The notes under the pieces: model-generated
Database searches by the model: none
What the model was told of the DNA's origin: nothing
The model's input: only the letters and a program-made list of their open reading frames with translations
Made by a program: the position numbers and the translations under genes
From: Amphimedon queenslandica
Taxonomy: Eukaryota; Porifera; Demospongiae; Haplosclerida; Niphatidae
DNA: 61,161 bases
Direction: 5' to 3'
Assembly (NCBI RefSeq): GCF_000090795.2
Contig: NW_003546262.1
Span: forward strand, 31,425 to 92,585
Part shown: positions 33,662 through 46,403 of the stretch, piece after piece
Layout: each line of letters starts with the position of its first letter
Numbering within the stretch: position 1 is the first letter of the stretch

Positions 33662-34902
33662 ATGTCTCAAAAACGTGTAAGAGTGACTTCTGGTACAAAG
33701 ATGATCAATAATGTTAGGACCTTTTTGAGAGGGAGAGAGAGCTACAACAATCTATCAAAAGAAACCAGGTGGTGGCCAGAACATCACTTGCTACTAGAGT
33801 CAGTGAACATCACTTGCTACTAGAGTCAGTGAATCCACCGTCATACAAGTCACGAAAGAGTATAGAGTTGAAGGAGAGTTCTAGAATCCAGGGAGAGATA
33901 TGTGAAAGACAGAGTACGTGTATATCCAGATGACTTGAACGGAGATGCTATCAGAAGAATCATTCATGATTCTTACTTGAGCAGAGACTATCCTACACTG
34001 GACTCTGTTCTACAGAAAGCGAAGTCATCTGGTATATTTGACAGTGGACAAACGACTCTCAATAAATTACTGAAATTTTTGGGGTTCCATTATAAGAAGA
34101 GAGAGGATGAGAAGAAGTACATTTACGAGCAATCCTGGGCAATCGAGCAGCGACATCAATATCTTCGTTGAATGAGACTCAACTGGGAAGTGAGACCCAA
34201 GGTAATTCTGGATGAAACATGGAAGAACACACATGCTGCTCCAGTGAAGCTGTGGGTTGATAGACATGGAACTCGAGGCTGGAAACGTCCAAGTGGGAAG
34301 GGAGAGAAGCTCATCATCGTGCATGCTGGTAGTTCAAGTGGGTGGATTCCCAATTCTGGAAAATATTTTCCTTCGAAGAAAAACCACGATGAAATGAATG
34401 CTACCCACTTTTTGTAATGCTTTGAGTTCAGTCTCATCCCCAACCTTCCTCCCATTATTCTTGACAACGCCAAGTACCACAACACCTTTGTTGAGAAAAC
34501 ACAGACAAAGAGCTCGACAAAGAGAGCAATGAAGGCACGGTTGGATAATCGTGGACTTCTATATCATCCAAATGATCTAAAAAAGATCATGAAGTGCCTA
34601 TCTCCCACTGTGAACTTAATCCCATCAAGATAGCCTGGGCAACAGTGAAGGACTACATCACGAACAACAACACCACCTTCCGATTCTCTGATGTGCAGTC
34701 ACTGACACCAGCAGCATTTGATGAGGTCATGAGTTCTCTTTGGGAGAAGATGCGTCAACACGTCACTAAAGTTGAGGACGACTACTGGGAGAAGGACGGA
34801 CTGTTAGAGGAGGAAATAGAAGAATTTATAATGACTTTGGGGGGTCCTGACAGTAGTGATGATGACGACGATACTGACGACGATGATTATGCTGGTGACT
34901 GA
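33662..34902 (+). pseudogene. Tc1/mariner-type DDE transposase, broken
   Basis: The ATG at 33662 opens with MSQKRVRVTSGTKMINN. After a 26-base tandem duplication (a frame-breaking length), the frame resumes at 33902 with DDLNGDAIRRIIHDSY, a helix-turn-helix-like region. The catalytic core has VILDETWKNTH (first Asp), LDNAKYHNTFVEK (second Asp) and SHCELNPIKIAW. In relatives the last motif reads NPIE, so the third catalytic acid is Lys here. A segment between HPNDLKK and HEVPISHCELNP also seems deleted, with a frame change near 34580. The tail is acidic (DSSDDDDDTDDDDY). Cut-and-paste at TA is known for the family; terminal repeats were not found. Confidence 0.75.
33781..33832. repeat. 26-bp exact tandem duplication
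   Basis: Units 33781-33806 and 33807-33832 are identical. Because 26 is not a multiple of three it shifts the reading frame of the surrounding transposase. Confidence 0.95.
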
Positions 34903-36060
34903 AGTAGTGAGGAGGATTTGGAGGATGATGAGTATGACGAGACACTCCTTCACAGAGAGGAACAGTTACTGAGAGCGATGTTGTCCCTTGAAAGGGAATG
35001 GCAATAGACTCGGTGATAGGTACTCTCTCCTCATCTCTTCAAGCCACTCTTTACTACTACTGCCTTCCCCCATCTGTCTCCCTCTCACTCACTCTTTAAC
35101 TAACCAGCTTTTTTCAAAACTACCAGTTACCAAAATGATCTCTATTGATTAAAACCAATATATGGTATAATACAAAGGTGGAATATAGCCTGAGGTCTAG
35201 GCATGACTTTTCTTTTCCTGATACATTAAAGAAAGTAGTAATTCTATATGCCTTCATGATAACTTTACTCACTGATATAGGCCTTTTGAGGCTTTTGTAA
35301 ACTGTAGAAAGTCCTTTACCTTAAGAAGATCCGCAACACATGTTTGACTATGTTTGGCAGACATTATTACATCACCATGACATCACCCAGCCCGCATTGC
35401 TAGGCGTTGCATAATTGTGGTCAAAGGTATGTCATTAAGGGACATCCAAAAAGGCTAAGTCTTTGTCATTTTGACCCAATCTTTTTTTTAAGGATGGGAA
35501 GGACCTAGCGATTCTAAAGGTACAAAACATTTTCTAAATTCCATGTTTATAACAAAAAAATCAATAGGTCAGGTGAAACTGAATAGACTTTAAATAAAAC
35601 CCTGAAATTGAGACTGTACACTTAAGGTATGAGACAATCCTAGGTCTACGTAAAAAAAATAAAATACACATTATCCGACAACTTTTCTTAAGATTGGAAC
35701 TAAAATTTTTAGGTCTAGCATTTGTGGAAGTGGTCAGAAGCCTATTGAGCTATTGCTTATGCTAGCACCCACAAAAGAATTTTTTTGACTGTCAGAGACA
35801 GAAAGAGGCAACTAATGACAATCCGACCATCCAGCACTTTCTTGATAACGCTCAGACACTAAGGGTGGTGAATTCTTTTTGCTGGGTTCAAGTACGACGT
35901 AACTGCTGGCAAAAGCAGATGAATGACACTTATTGTGCTCGTTTTCTCAAGGGACGCAAAGTAATGCTAAAAGACATAAGTAATTGAATTATGTTAAATA
36001 AGTGAATAAAACATGTATACATAATAACTATTACTATGATGCAAAAATAATTAAATTATA
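34903..36060. other. No gene seen
   Basis: AT-rich sequence after the DDE gene; only short unrelated open frames. Confidence 0.45.
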
Positions 36061-36069
36061 ATCAATGTA

Positions 36070-36470
36070 ATGTCTTCCTTAATGCTCTTTTTCTTAACTG
36101 TCTTTTGATGGTTTCGCTTGTACTTTCCAATAAATGCCCCAGCAGCAGAAAATCCCCTAACAGTAACATATTGTCGGACTTTTATTTCATCCGACTTATC
36201 AGCCCAATTTAATGATATTTTCAGTTATACATTTACGCATTTCTACCTCCAATGCTACAAGTAACCTATGAGTTGTATCACTGGCATGAATTAGTCCTTC
36301 ACAGTCAATGATAAAAGACAAGTCCTCTGATTGAAAAACTGCTTCCTCTTTATCAGGATCTAGAAAATAACAAGTTTTCACTTTGTACCACAGTACAATA
36401 GTAATTATTTTTGCTTTTGTTAATATTCTTATTGCTGTCATTGCTACCCTTGCCCACGCCATAGGCATAT
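36070..36470 (-). pseudogene. Unassigned coding fragment
   Basis: Frame 36468-36199 contains EDLSFIIDCEGLIHASDTTH and EMRKCITENIIK. After a one-base shift, 36200-36070 continues with a basic stretch, VRGFSAAGAFIGKYKRNHQK. Composition and the Lys-rich tail suggest a real former gene. I do not recognise it and give no function. Confidence 0.35.
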
Positions 36471-37389
36471 AGGCGAGGGTACAGCGTTTGTGCTGTCAGT
36501 GTGTGTGTTAGCAAAAATTTCAATCATGCATGATTTTTTGGCTGATGCTACTTTTTAGTCAACCTCTTCAGAGCATCCATTAGATACAGAAAAAGATGTT
36601 CTTTTTCTACAATGAACCCTTTTGTTCTTTTCCAAGGTGACAAAATTTGGCAGCGCTTGAGAACAGGGAAAGATTATGAGTAACTTTTGCATTGTTGAAG
36701 TTATGGTACCTTTGAAGGCAACAACAGATACAGGAAAACATGGAGAACAAAATGTATGTGTGCAAGTGCTTGACTTTCCTTTGTGTGTGAGATATGACAG
36801 GTTAAGTGTGACTATACAGCCATTTTGTAGGGTAGTGGCTCCTCTCTGAGAAGGTGGCTTCTGCCTTGAAACTGAAGAAACTGGATATAAGAATTGCATA
36901 AAACTAGTAGAGCCTAACAAATCTGTGTAAAACTGTGTGCATGCCTAGAAAAACTAAAGCTCTCTGTACACAGTAAGGTCACATGGCACCATTTTACTAG
37001 ACTGGGCAGTGCATATTTTGATTGAGCTGAGCCACACCTTTAATTGCTGTAGCAACAAGGTAGCTAAACAAAATGTCAGCAACATTCTTTGCAATTTTTC
37101 TTGAAAAAACCATTACTGTTTCACTTTTGTTGTGTTACACCTGACTGATTGTTGCGAGGCATGTCTTATAGTGCACTTATTATCTTATACTTGTGTATGT
37201 TCAATTTAACATAACCTATTATTATTATTGTACAATATGAATTATCACTAAATGAAAGTTATGACAATGACTTTTGACAGACATTAATTTTCACAAGCAC
37301 AATAGCAATTCTTTCTGCATGTGACTTGATCTTTCTATCTGTTGTAAAACAACATATAATGTAGCCTTCGAGAGCATTTTGTTTTTCGT
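36471..37389. other. No supported gene
   Basis: A 121-codon minus-strand open frame (36920-36555) exists but has no domain, splice context or family resemblance that I can see. Confidence 0.4.
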
Positions 37390-37650
37390 AATCAAGTGAC
37401 CCTGCTGTTGCTGCGTCATTAACTTGTTCGAATACATTATCACTGCAGACTTAAGCTTTAGTTTGAAACAAACTGTTGATTAAGTCTTCTATTGTAGACT
37501 TTGTTACATTCTTATAAAATATTGGATCAGTTTCTAAACCAACAGTCGTCTGGATTAATTTTTGCCACAGATCGGAAACTATCACATGAACAGAGTATAT
37601 AATACAGCTCCCACATATGCTCTTTGTGTAATTGAGGATCACTGACACTG
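37390..37650 (-). pseudogene. Unassigned transposon-type coding fragment
   Basis: Contains VSDLWQKLIQTTVGLETDP and FYKNVTKSTIEDLINSLF. This type of segment occurs in multi-copy invertebrate proteins, often upstream of a Cys-rich conserved block, but here the continuation is degenerate. Assignment is weak. Confidence 0.3.
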
Positions 37651-39019
37651 CTCAGTGACATAGTCTGAAGAATTAAAGAACAATATCCTTGGTTTCTTGG
37701 CTGAGAAATTCAGTCAGACATCCTTTGATCACAGATAAGTGCCTTTTTTTGCCCTGTCTGACTGAATAGAGAAGCCTTTATCGCATAGAACATATGAAAT
37801 TGTCTTCTTTAGTATAGCTAAATGTTCTGCAAAAAACTAATTTAATGTAAAAGAGGAGAACAAAGCTACCTGTCGTGGTGGTGACCTCTTCAATGGTAGC
37901 TCCAGTCACAGCCGTCACGCTGTTTTGAATTCAGACAAAGCCAGCGGCAAACTACAAGGATCAAACCTTAATAATAATGAGCTCACGTGATCCAGTTTCC
38001 TATCCTGTTCCCGGTACATATCTATGTCTTGAAGCAACTGAAAGAAGGACGAGGGGTCCACAACAAAAAACTGGTCCACTTTGGGAAAAGGCCAAAAATT
38101 ACGATACAGGAATCCAAAATAATCTTGAAATCCAGTAGAGTATTAAGATAATCTAAGAATCCAAGAAAATGATCCAAAATCTACTGAAATCTGCCAAAAA
38201 TCCAGTGGATTAATTCATGGAAATCAAAGAATCCAGAGAAAACTCTAACAAGTATTTGGTAAATTTGTGAAGACTGTTTTTTTATCTATTATTAATAAAG
38301 AAAAGATTATTAAAAACATTAATTAATATGTCATTAGTGATAGTGGTTTTTCAGTTAGTATAATGATTCTAAAACAGAAAAAACAGTACATCTCAGCTGT
38401 CGCAAGTGCTTAGTGTGAAACCAAGCATGAACATGCATTAATACTAAATAAAAAAGTTTGAACTGCTATATTTAGTAATAGTGCACATGCTCATGCTAAA
38501 GGCAGAGCTACTGAAACTATAAAGTCTTTGTGATAGTCATACTTCCTTGCTCTCAATACCTTCTCTTTTTTCCTGATTGATAATTCTATGTGAAGTCACT
38601 AGCAGGGTAACAAATAGCTTTTTTGTCAAAAGACTGAATTTGTCCAAAAAAGCTAGGGTAAGATAGAGCCAATAATGTTTATGTTATGGAAACAACTTTA
38701 AGAAATCTAGGGTAGATAATTCAAAGGATACTTCACTATACTCAGTTCACTCCATTGAATGCTATTTCTCGACTCTATAATATCAGAATTATTTTGAGTA
38801 AAATCAATAATGAGACACATAATGACAACTCACAAACTTATAACAAATTATCCACATGTAAGTTTGAAACTTAGCTTGACATACTATCACTCAGTTCGTT
38901 TACCCAGTAGTGATAGCAAGTAACCTATCTTTAGCAGCTATAGCAGGTAACTTTGCTATATACTCACACAATCCAAAACTCAACTTCTGTGCTCCATAGT
39001 GACCTATATGAAGAAGATA
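37651..39019. other. No gene seen
   Basis: Includes a stretch (38080-38265) with several AATCCA/CCAAAAATC repeats that could be subterminal sequence of a hAT element. Otherwise featureless. Confidence 0.4.
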
Positions 39020-40260
39020 ATGCCATGGATCAAATGGAAAACTGCCTCAGTATATTTGTAGCTGTTCTGAAGAGGCAGGTTATGAAACAGCAGATGCTAT
39101 GCGTGAGGTGGACGATGAGTCTATAACTGACTTTGAGAAATATATTGATGAGAGAAACGATGAACTGCTACAATGTATGGGACGAAATAAATGAATATCC
39201 GAGGCATTCAAATTTCCTCCAGGACGCTGTGTTATTATCAAGAAGTTCATTTCATCCTTTAAGGGCCAACGATTACCCATTGAAGCAATATTTGGCCCTC
39301 CAGCATAGAAACGCAAAGCGTCATCACTAGCACATGACGAGACAACATTATCACATCACTAGTACATGACGAGACTACATCATCACAAGCTCCACAGACA
39401 CATGTACCTGAAACAAAACAGTCACCAATGAAATCAGACGCAAAGTTCAAAAATAGTTTAAAGATTATAATAAAGAAGAGCTTAACCACTATGACATAGT
39501 GGGATGATTACAGTATAGCTGTAACTGAGCCAAAAACAAAGTCTTCCATTTGTGAAGCATCTATATCATGCAAATGTGGAATGTCGTATGCAGTCAATAT
39601 TTGGCAAAAGGTCACTACATGATTATTAATTGGTCAAAGCACGTAAAAAGTGCCGAAGAACACCAAAATACCAATCCAGACAAGCAACAGGAGTAACTCA
39701 TTTCTTTTTCTGACATCATTTGACACTTACTGGTAATAAGACATTATCCACAAATGAAGCAACGCTGAGAAGGCAACATCACAATCGCTCTTTCCAATTA
39801 TTCATTGTTCACAGTCCAGTGATGATTCTCCATCATCACTACCTGCAACACCTTTCCGATTACTAACTGTTAACAGTCTAGTGATGACTCTCCACCGTTA
39901 GAGTTGTTTCCTATGGAAATAGCAACTGAAGGTTATCATGCAGCTGAGTATATGAACCAACATGTATTACATAATCAGTGATCAATAACTTACAGGTGTC
40001 TCGTTTCCTACAGCATCACCTCTTTCTCACTCCCCTTCTCCTCCAATGTTAACAATGCTCTCTGTTGCCATCGGAGCAGTAATTACAATCAAAACAAGAA
40101 AAACCTTCAACAAACCAAGTTTTTTAATTAGCCACTCCTCTGTTTGAAGAGGAGGGATTGAAAAACATTCTTCGAACTGGTCACGATCTCTTACCGCCCG
40201 AAAACTCAAAAACTTGGAAATAGCAGGAGGTAATCCAGAACAGTATCAAATTGCAGATTA
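39020..40260 (+). pseudogene. Coding fragments of an unassigned multi-copy family
   Basis: About 39050-39180 encodes CSCSEEAGYETADAMREVDD and ESITDFEKYIDER. About 39200-39300 encodes KFPPGRCVIIKKFISSFKG in a shifted frame. About 39560-39680 encodes CKCGMSY and, after a shift, GHYMIINWSKHVKSAEEHQN, a possible zinc-finger segment. Between 39790 and 39900 are two diverged copies of a CAGTC-AGTGATGA-TCTCC unit. The order resembles the N-terminal part of an uncharacterised invertebrate transposon-associated protein. No function is assigned. Confidence 0.35.
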
Positions 40261-40429
40261 CTAAAACCCGATAGATAAAATAGCTTACTTAGTACAACAG
40301 AAGAAACTGCATTCAATTATTTCCTCAAATGCCACTTCATTTGAAATTACACCAGCCAAAAATGATAGCGCAGCCCCAATATTGACACTCTACAACCATC
40401 AAAAAAGAAAGTGAAGGTGTACAAGCAAA

Positions 40430-42387
40430 AGTACAATTATCAATAGGAGAGAGTTGCAACTTAAGTGTTGGTTAGCTTCAGCATGTGGAGATCCTTATAG
40501 AGCTTTCTGTAAATTTTGCAAAAAGGAATTGGTTGCTGGTTTGTCAAAGTTGAAGAAACACGCAGTGTCAATGAAGTACTTGGAAAAAGAGCAGTCAATG
40601 AAGTCATCACAGCCAATTACATCGATGGTTGCTCAGGATACCACATCTTAACAAGTAAAAAGAGCGGAAATAAAAGTAGCATTATTTTTGGTTGTACATA
40701 ACCTGGTACCATTCAATCTCTTGGATCACCTTTCTGATCTTGTAACAGATCTTTTTCCAGATTCTTAAATTGCTTCTAGATTCAAATGTAAGCACACTAA
40801 AGCAAGAAGTGTCGTTAAACATGTATTGCTGATCTATGTCGAGAGAAAGTCATTAAGACTCTCTCAGACACTAAATTTTCCATAATCATAGATGAGAGCA
40901 CTGACATATCTGTAAAGAAACAACTTGCAGTAGTCGTTCGTTATTTTTGTGAAAACACAAGCTCTATAAGAAGCCAGTTTCTGAAGTTAATAGAAGTTAC
41001 TCACTTAGATGCCACCACATTAACAGATACTCTCATTAGTTTCTTTGAAAGGAGTAATATTCTTCTTGTAAATATCATAGGATATGCCTCTGACACTACA
41101 AATGTCATGTTTGGGGAGCGTCATTCCATTGTTCGTCTGCTGAAGAACGAAATCCCAAACCTGTTTGTCATAAAATGTCTGTCACTCTGCACATCTTTGT
41201 GCTTCAGATGCATGTGAAAAGCTACCACATGCTGTTGAGGATCTTGTGAGGGATATTTATTCACATTTCTCTCATAGTTCTAAACGACTAGCTTTGAAAC
41301 AGTCCCAGCATTTCACTTCTACTGAACCCCACAAGATTCTTAAGCCAGCTCAGACACGCTGCCTTTCACTTCATCAATGTGTAGTAAGAGTACTGGAACA
41401 GTGGTCAGCTCTTGGAGCATACTTTAAGCAAGCAGCACAGAAGGAACGTCTGATAGCAACACAGAATGTTCTTAGTGCATTGAAAAATCCTATCTTTAAA
41501 CTCTACTACCAATTCCTCAGTTTTGTTCTTCCAAAATTCACGACATTCAACAAGCTCTTTTAGAGTGAAACACCAAATATCTATTTTCTTATAAATTATT
41601 TGGTATCTACATACCAGGCCTTTTTAAGTTGCTACCTTTCAGCGCAATACATCAGATCAATCACCATTGACAAATTAGACCCTGGTCATGCATCAAATTT
41701 TGTTCCATTGACATCAATGAACAAGGTAATTGATGTGGCCAACTTTCTAGTCGCTAAAGCTTCAAATACGTCTGCCAACATGATATCTCAAATACAAGGA
41801 TTTCTTCAACATGTTCAGCAATTTTACATAGAAGCTGCGTCACAGATTCAGCAGAGACTTCCAATAAATGATGACACCCTGAAGTCTTTGACAGTTTTAA
41901 ATACTGACATTATCAATTCAACATCTGCAAATGAGATCACCACACTAGCTACAAAATTTCCCAATATAATTTCACATAGTGAACTAGGGCAGCTTGATGA
42001 GGAATGAAGGCACTTACAGTTTATGGACCCCACTGATCTTCCAGATTTTACAGGAAGAAGGATGTAGCTACATTTTGGGGTAGTGTCAGTAGGATGGTGG
42101 ACACATCTGACAACAAGAGGTATCCAATACTTTCGAAGTTAATGAAGTCAATGTTGTCACTTCCACACTCAAATGCTGATGCTGAATGCATATTCTTCCA
42201 AGTTGTCCTTGTAAAGGCTAAACATAGGAATAATCTTAAAACTGGTGGCACACTAGATGCTGGTCTCACAGCAAAGGAATGTATTACATGTTCTTGTTTG
42301 CAGTTTAAACCCATTTCTCCTATGTATAGGCGTATGAATTCTCAGATTTACATAAGTGAGAGCTCTGAATCTGATTCTGACCATTGA
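40430..42387 (+). pseudogene. hAT transposase relic (copy 2)
   Basis: A BED-like finger is at 40454-40560 (CKFCKKELVAGLSKLKKHA). About 40842-41218 is open with FSIIIDESTDISVKKQLAVV and GYASDTTNVMFG, the hAT catalytic-domain start. CLSLHQCVVRVLEQWSALG follows near 41360-41420, then a long conserved region to 42006 (SAQYIRSITIDKLDPG, NKVIDVANFLVAK). Last are SMLSLPHSNADAECIFFQV (42150-42210) and NLKTGGTLDA, the C-terminal dimerisation region. Several frames and stops (for example near 41563 and 42005) show decay. The right end may be at 42563, where sequence ends AACACTG; no matching left end was found. Confidence 0.75.
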
Positions 42388-43250
42388 CACCCTCATGTTC
42401 CTTCTTTTTGTTGAAATTAAAGACATTATGTGAAGGGAAATCTAGGGGAGTTGGGTAATTTTTGGGGGAAATCTAGGGGAAACATTAGTCCCAGTTTAGG
42501 GAATTCTAGGGTAAAACTTTTAGGAGTCTAGGGATATTCTAAGTTATGCCTCTGGAAACACTGATTGTAATGGCAATTCAAACTTGAGACAAGTATTGAT
42601 TATCAGTCCTCATTGATAATGGTTCAGACATAATGATATAACTAGTCAATTGTATTTATGTGCAAGTATTTGTGCTGTATTCAATCAGTGAGGCATAGAC
42701 ATATAGGCCTGTGACAATTACCATTACAATTACCGAGTAATCCATTAACTCAAGCCACACGTACGTTACATTTGTATCACTAACCATTATAATTGCTTTG
42801 GCCAATCCAACACCTACATTTCATTGTTAGTGTTCATCTTGACACATCCTAATACATACAAAAATGAATTTTTAAATGCACATGGAACAAGGTGTTACTG
42901 CTTCTTGATCATGAAAATATTAGTTCACTGAGTGAGAGATGCTTATTTTAATTAAACAGTGATGTTGATGTTACACATACTTGATCAGATTAGAATTTTT
43001 TGAGTTTTCTGTCATAATTAATTCATAAACAATACAATGTTAAAAATGAGAAAGCATACGAGCTCAACTTTTGATCTATAATATATATATATATGGTAGT
43101 GCAAAAGTCTAGAAAATTACAGTAGATTTTAATCCCAATGTTATTTAATTCCATAAATTTCTAATGAAAGATCATACCATATTTCCTTAAATAAAAGCCT
43201 GGGAGTCTATTTCCTAAAATGGTATTTGGATCTAAAATATATATATAAAT
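42388..43250. other. No gene seen; short AT microsatellite
   Basis: Contains a GGGGAAATCTAGGGG-type subterminal stretch of hAT copy 2 (42430-42560) and an (AT)n run at 43079-43094. Confidence 0.5.
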
Positions 43251-43257
43251 AAAAACT

Positions 43258-43335
43258 TTGGCCCAGAGAGGGATTGGAACCCATAACCTTATGCTTTTGA
43301 GTTCTGGAACTTCACATTATCCACTATACTATTCA
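43258..43335 (-). repeat. tRNA-derived (SINE-like) fragment
   Basis: On the minus strand, TATAGTGGATAATG resembles an internal A box. About 45 bases on, GGGTTCCAATCCC resembles the B box (GGTTCRANYCC). The would-be T stem pairs only partly and I cannot close an acceptor stem. I therefore read it as a tRNA pseudogene or SINE head, not a working tRNA. Confidence 0.4.
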
Positions 43336-43479
43336 ATTCTATTGCTTCCCCGGTGTTTATTTGAATGTGGCTTCTATTTTAGGATAAACGGTACTGGTAT
43401 ACTTAAAGTAATCATGTGGGAAAGGGCTCTTGATACTTTTAAGATGTCCATGATACAAAATAAGTAAGCTAAAATGGTA

Positions 43480-43935
43480 CCTAAAATGGTATCGTGTAAA
43501 GTGCTATTCATTGTTTCGGGGTTTGGTTTGGCGGACACATCTCATACACCTGCTCTGGGATATATGCATGTTGTACAAAGTAGGGTTCCTGCTACCCTCC
43601 TTCCTATTATCTGTTATAATGTTGCTCCTAGAACAGTCATCCACTCCGATGAATGGGGGGCTTACAGAAGGGTTGCTCAGCTGCCAAATATCTCGTGTCA
43701 TGCAACAGTTAATCATTCTGTTGAGTTTGTTGCACCAAATGGGGTCCATACATAAAATATTGAGTCGTATTGCAATAGAAGTAAAATCAAGTTAAAATGC
43801 ATGAGAGGATGCCACTCCCACCAGATACCCAGCTATTTGGACAAATTTATGTGGCCAGAGAGGCTTGGAAAAACTGAAAGAGAAACATGGTACAATATAA
43901 TGCTTCACATCTCACAACAGTATTCAGTATAATTT
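43480..43935 (+). pseudogene. Merlin / ISXO2-like transposase fragment
   Basis: GLADTSHTPALGYMHVVQS, then TVIHSDEWGAYRRVAQLP and HATVNHSVEFVAPNGVHT match the IS1595/ISXO2-like DDE domain used by Merlin transposons. HSDEW carries a catalytic Asp. A TAA follows GVHT (about 43754), after which the same frame reads NIESYCNRSKIKLKCMRGCH and MWPERLG. In relatives the first part reads ES/NYW, so a Trp seems replaced by Cys. The N-terminal catalytic part is missing or decayed. Confidence 0.8.
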
Positions 43936-45372
43936 CACAGAACACTGATAATGGAGTTTTTGTAAACATTGTATAACACAAGCACGCGTAATTATTAAAT
44001 TGATTTCCTATAGATTTTACGCTTATTGTTAGCATGATTTAAATTAATTCAATTATATTATTAATACACTTTAACGGTAGTATGTCGACTGAGGTCTCCC
44101 TAAAGTTATGATAGTCAGCCTTACCAAAGGTAATGTTGAGAAAATTATGAGTTAGAGCACCTAGGTCAGGACTTTAACTGAGCCTTCCACATTGAGACCA
44201 ACAGGCATAACAAACTATTATGATGTTTATTAAATCTGGCAATTTAATGACCACATTCTTCCAGGACATGCCACCCACTCATATCCGTATACTTTCCGTG
44301 TCCCTTGGGTCTATATTTTGGGGGTGCCAGATACTCTAGTTGATCCCACTCAAATACTATGTCATGAATGAATGTTATGATTTACCTTCTTGAAAGATCT
44401 TCATTGATGTATAATATGTATAGTCACATATAACATGTATTATATAATATGTATAGTCACATATCATATGCATAGTATAATATCCATAGTCACATATAAC
44501 ATGTATAGTACATATTCATCAGACACTAATGGCTACAATTGTGGTGGAAATAATAGTGTGATGACGAAAAGATATTGTTACAAATGGCACAAAATTGCAG
44601 TGTAGCAAATGATAACACACCAGCTATAGCAAAAAAATTGTAGAAGCCTGCAAACTACAGGGAGTAGATATAGTAATATAAAGTAGACCTGTGTGACTGA
44701 GAAAACTCCTTAAAGCGAGGATAAATGTAAGTATACGAGAATTCTTCATCTTTCACGATCTTCATGAACAATTGAGATCAACCCAGCGGTAACCACCTCG
44801 AGACATGCCTACAACAATTTTTGTGAATCTACCACAAGAAAAATTGTGTAGCTTTAACCAGCATGTTATCATGTGATGTTTACATTTCCTGTGTAAAATC
44901 AGAGGCATGTTGCAGTCACTCAAAGTCTGTAGAAGCAACAGCATCATTTTTACAATGTATAGCCTTAGAGGCACACAGAATGAAGCAACACTAACTGAAG
45001 TCTGAACTTCAGTATAGCGTACACTTAACATCAGTTGGTATTCCTTGTTGACAGTTTGCTGGCCGTTACATACTTTTATATCTAAAGAGTTGTTTACAAC
45101 TTAAAACATTTAAACATTTTTAGTCATTATACACTTACCTTTACGCTTCTGTAGTTCCTTTAAATGGTATATGCAACCAAAAATTTATGTATTTTTAAAA
45201 ATGATAATAATGTTGTACAGCTATATTGCATGAGCATACCTTTGCGCACTTGCAAGAAAAACAACTTTGAAAGGAGGCCAGTTTTGACAAAGAAGCCATC
45301 TTAAAAATAACTTCCAGTTTTGTGCGGGGCAATGTGATGACGTAGATGTAGTAATACATTCAAAAGCATGAT
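43936..45372. other. No gene seen; minisatellite within
   Basis: AT-rich sequence. About 44410-44512 holds three roughly 35-bp units with the core ATAGTCACATATAACATGTA. No exon is supported. Confidence 0.5.
44410..44512. repeat. Minisatellite, three ~35-bp units
   Basis: Each unit contains ATAGTCACATAT followed by an ATGTAT/ATGCAT variant. Confidence 0.75.
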
Positions 45373-45543
45373 ATGATGAGTGATCTGGAAGAAGACGTTA
45401 AACTATCTCATTCTTCTTCTGAGCTTGAAGAAAGCCAGCCAGAAAGTGTTAACGGTGTAATTCCGTACTTGTATGAGCCATCTGCCTCCGAGGATGATAC
45501 TTTACCCAACAGCAATGAGGAAGAAGAGTCTGAAGATAAAAAT
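45373..45543 (+). pseudogene. Lone P2X7-like first exon
   Basis: The ATG starts an acidic exon that includes GVIPYLYEPSASEDD, the counterpart of INPYSFEP in the P2X7-like gene at 13.2 kb, and ends KN at a GT donor (45544). No downstream zinc-domain exon follows within 1 kb, so the rest is deleted or displaced. Confidence 0.55.
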
Positions 45544-46403
45544 GTATTTTTCATATATAAAACATAATGTATCTCATGTGACATTCAGCATAAGTTGCCA
45601 ACTATATTTGTCATGTCATGTATTTTACAACATGTAGTAAATAAATCAGATCATGATGTGACATAAATCATAAATTGTGAAATTTTCAGATAAATTTAAT
45701 TTTTGGAATAGTAAAAAAAATTCAAAATAAAAAGTTAAACTTGCAAACAATTGAATATTAAAATGTTGGGGTAATAATGAACTACGGTATCCGTGCCATA
45801 TAGCTTGACTGTAAATGTGTTTAGTACCACTCTGTGCCCTCTACACGTTATTTGCTCATACGCTCTCTTGGTCTACCATTGAGCTCCTTGATGTCTCTTC
45901 AAAGTTCTTCATTGTTACTGCTTCATATTGGAATTAAACTTAATTTTAGAACAAGATGGCTTTAAAAATGATTGAAAATTGATGATGTTAAACTAATTTT
46001 GAACTGTATCATTATGCATATGACAGATGTAGCAATACATGTATGACATACATAATTTGGGAAATTTCTAAAGAAAATAAATCAGATGATTGATGTTTTG
46101 CAGTATTTTATAGCTCATCATTTCTTTTCCTTCAGTGACGAATTAATTCATGTTAGCACATGCCAATGTCAGGAAAGAAATCGGTTCTTTTGTAGCTGAT
46201 ACTCAAAAATTTTGTCAACTCCCTAAAGAACTCTAGTGTCAGTGGAGTCATCAATCGGTAAAAGAGGATGGTATCCTATTGACTTAGCAGTGCCTACCAC
46301 CTCACTTGGAGCACTTTTAGTGTGCTGTTGCAGCAAGGGTCCTCCCACTGTGACATCAGATCTAGATCCAATTGGAATTTCAATGTTCCCATTTTCTGAT
46401 TCA
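45544..46403. other. No gene seen
   Basis: AT-rich; I looked for the Cys-rich P2X7-like exon here on the plus strand and found none. Confidence 0.45.

Noticed and set aside
36555..36920. 121-codon minus-strand frame as a gene
   Set aside because: No recognisable motif or exon borders.
42560..42571. AACACTG plus ATTGTAAT as a proven right end and target duplication of hAT copy 2
   Set aside because: No CAGTGTT end preceded by ATTGTAAT was found upstream, so the boundary is not supported.
43262..43330. A functional tRNA gene
   Set aside because: T-stem pairing is poor and no acceptor stem closes.
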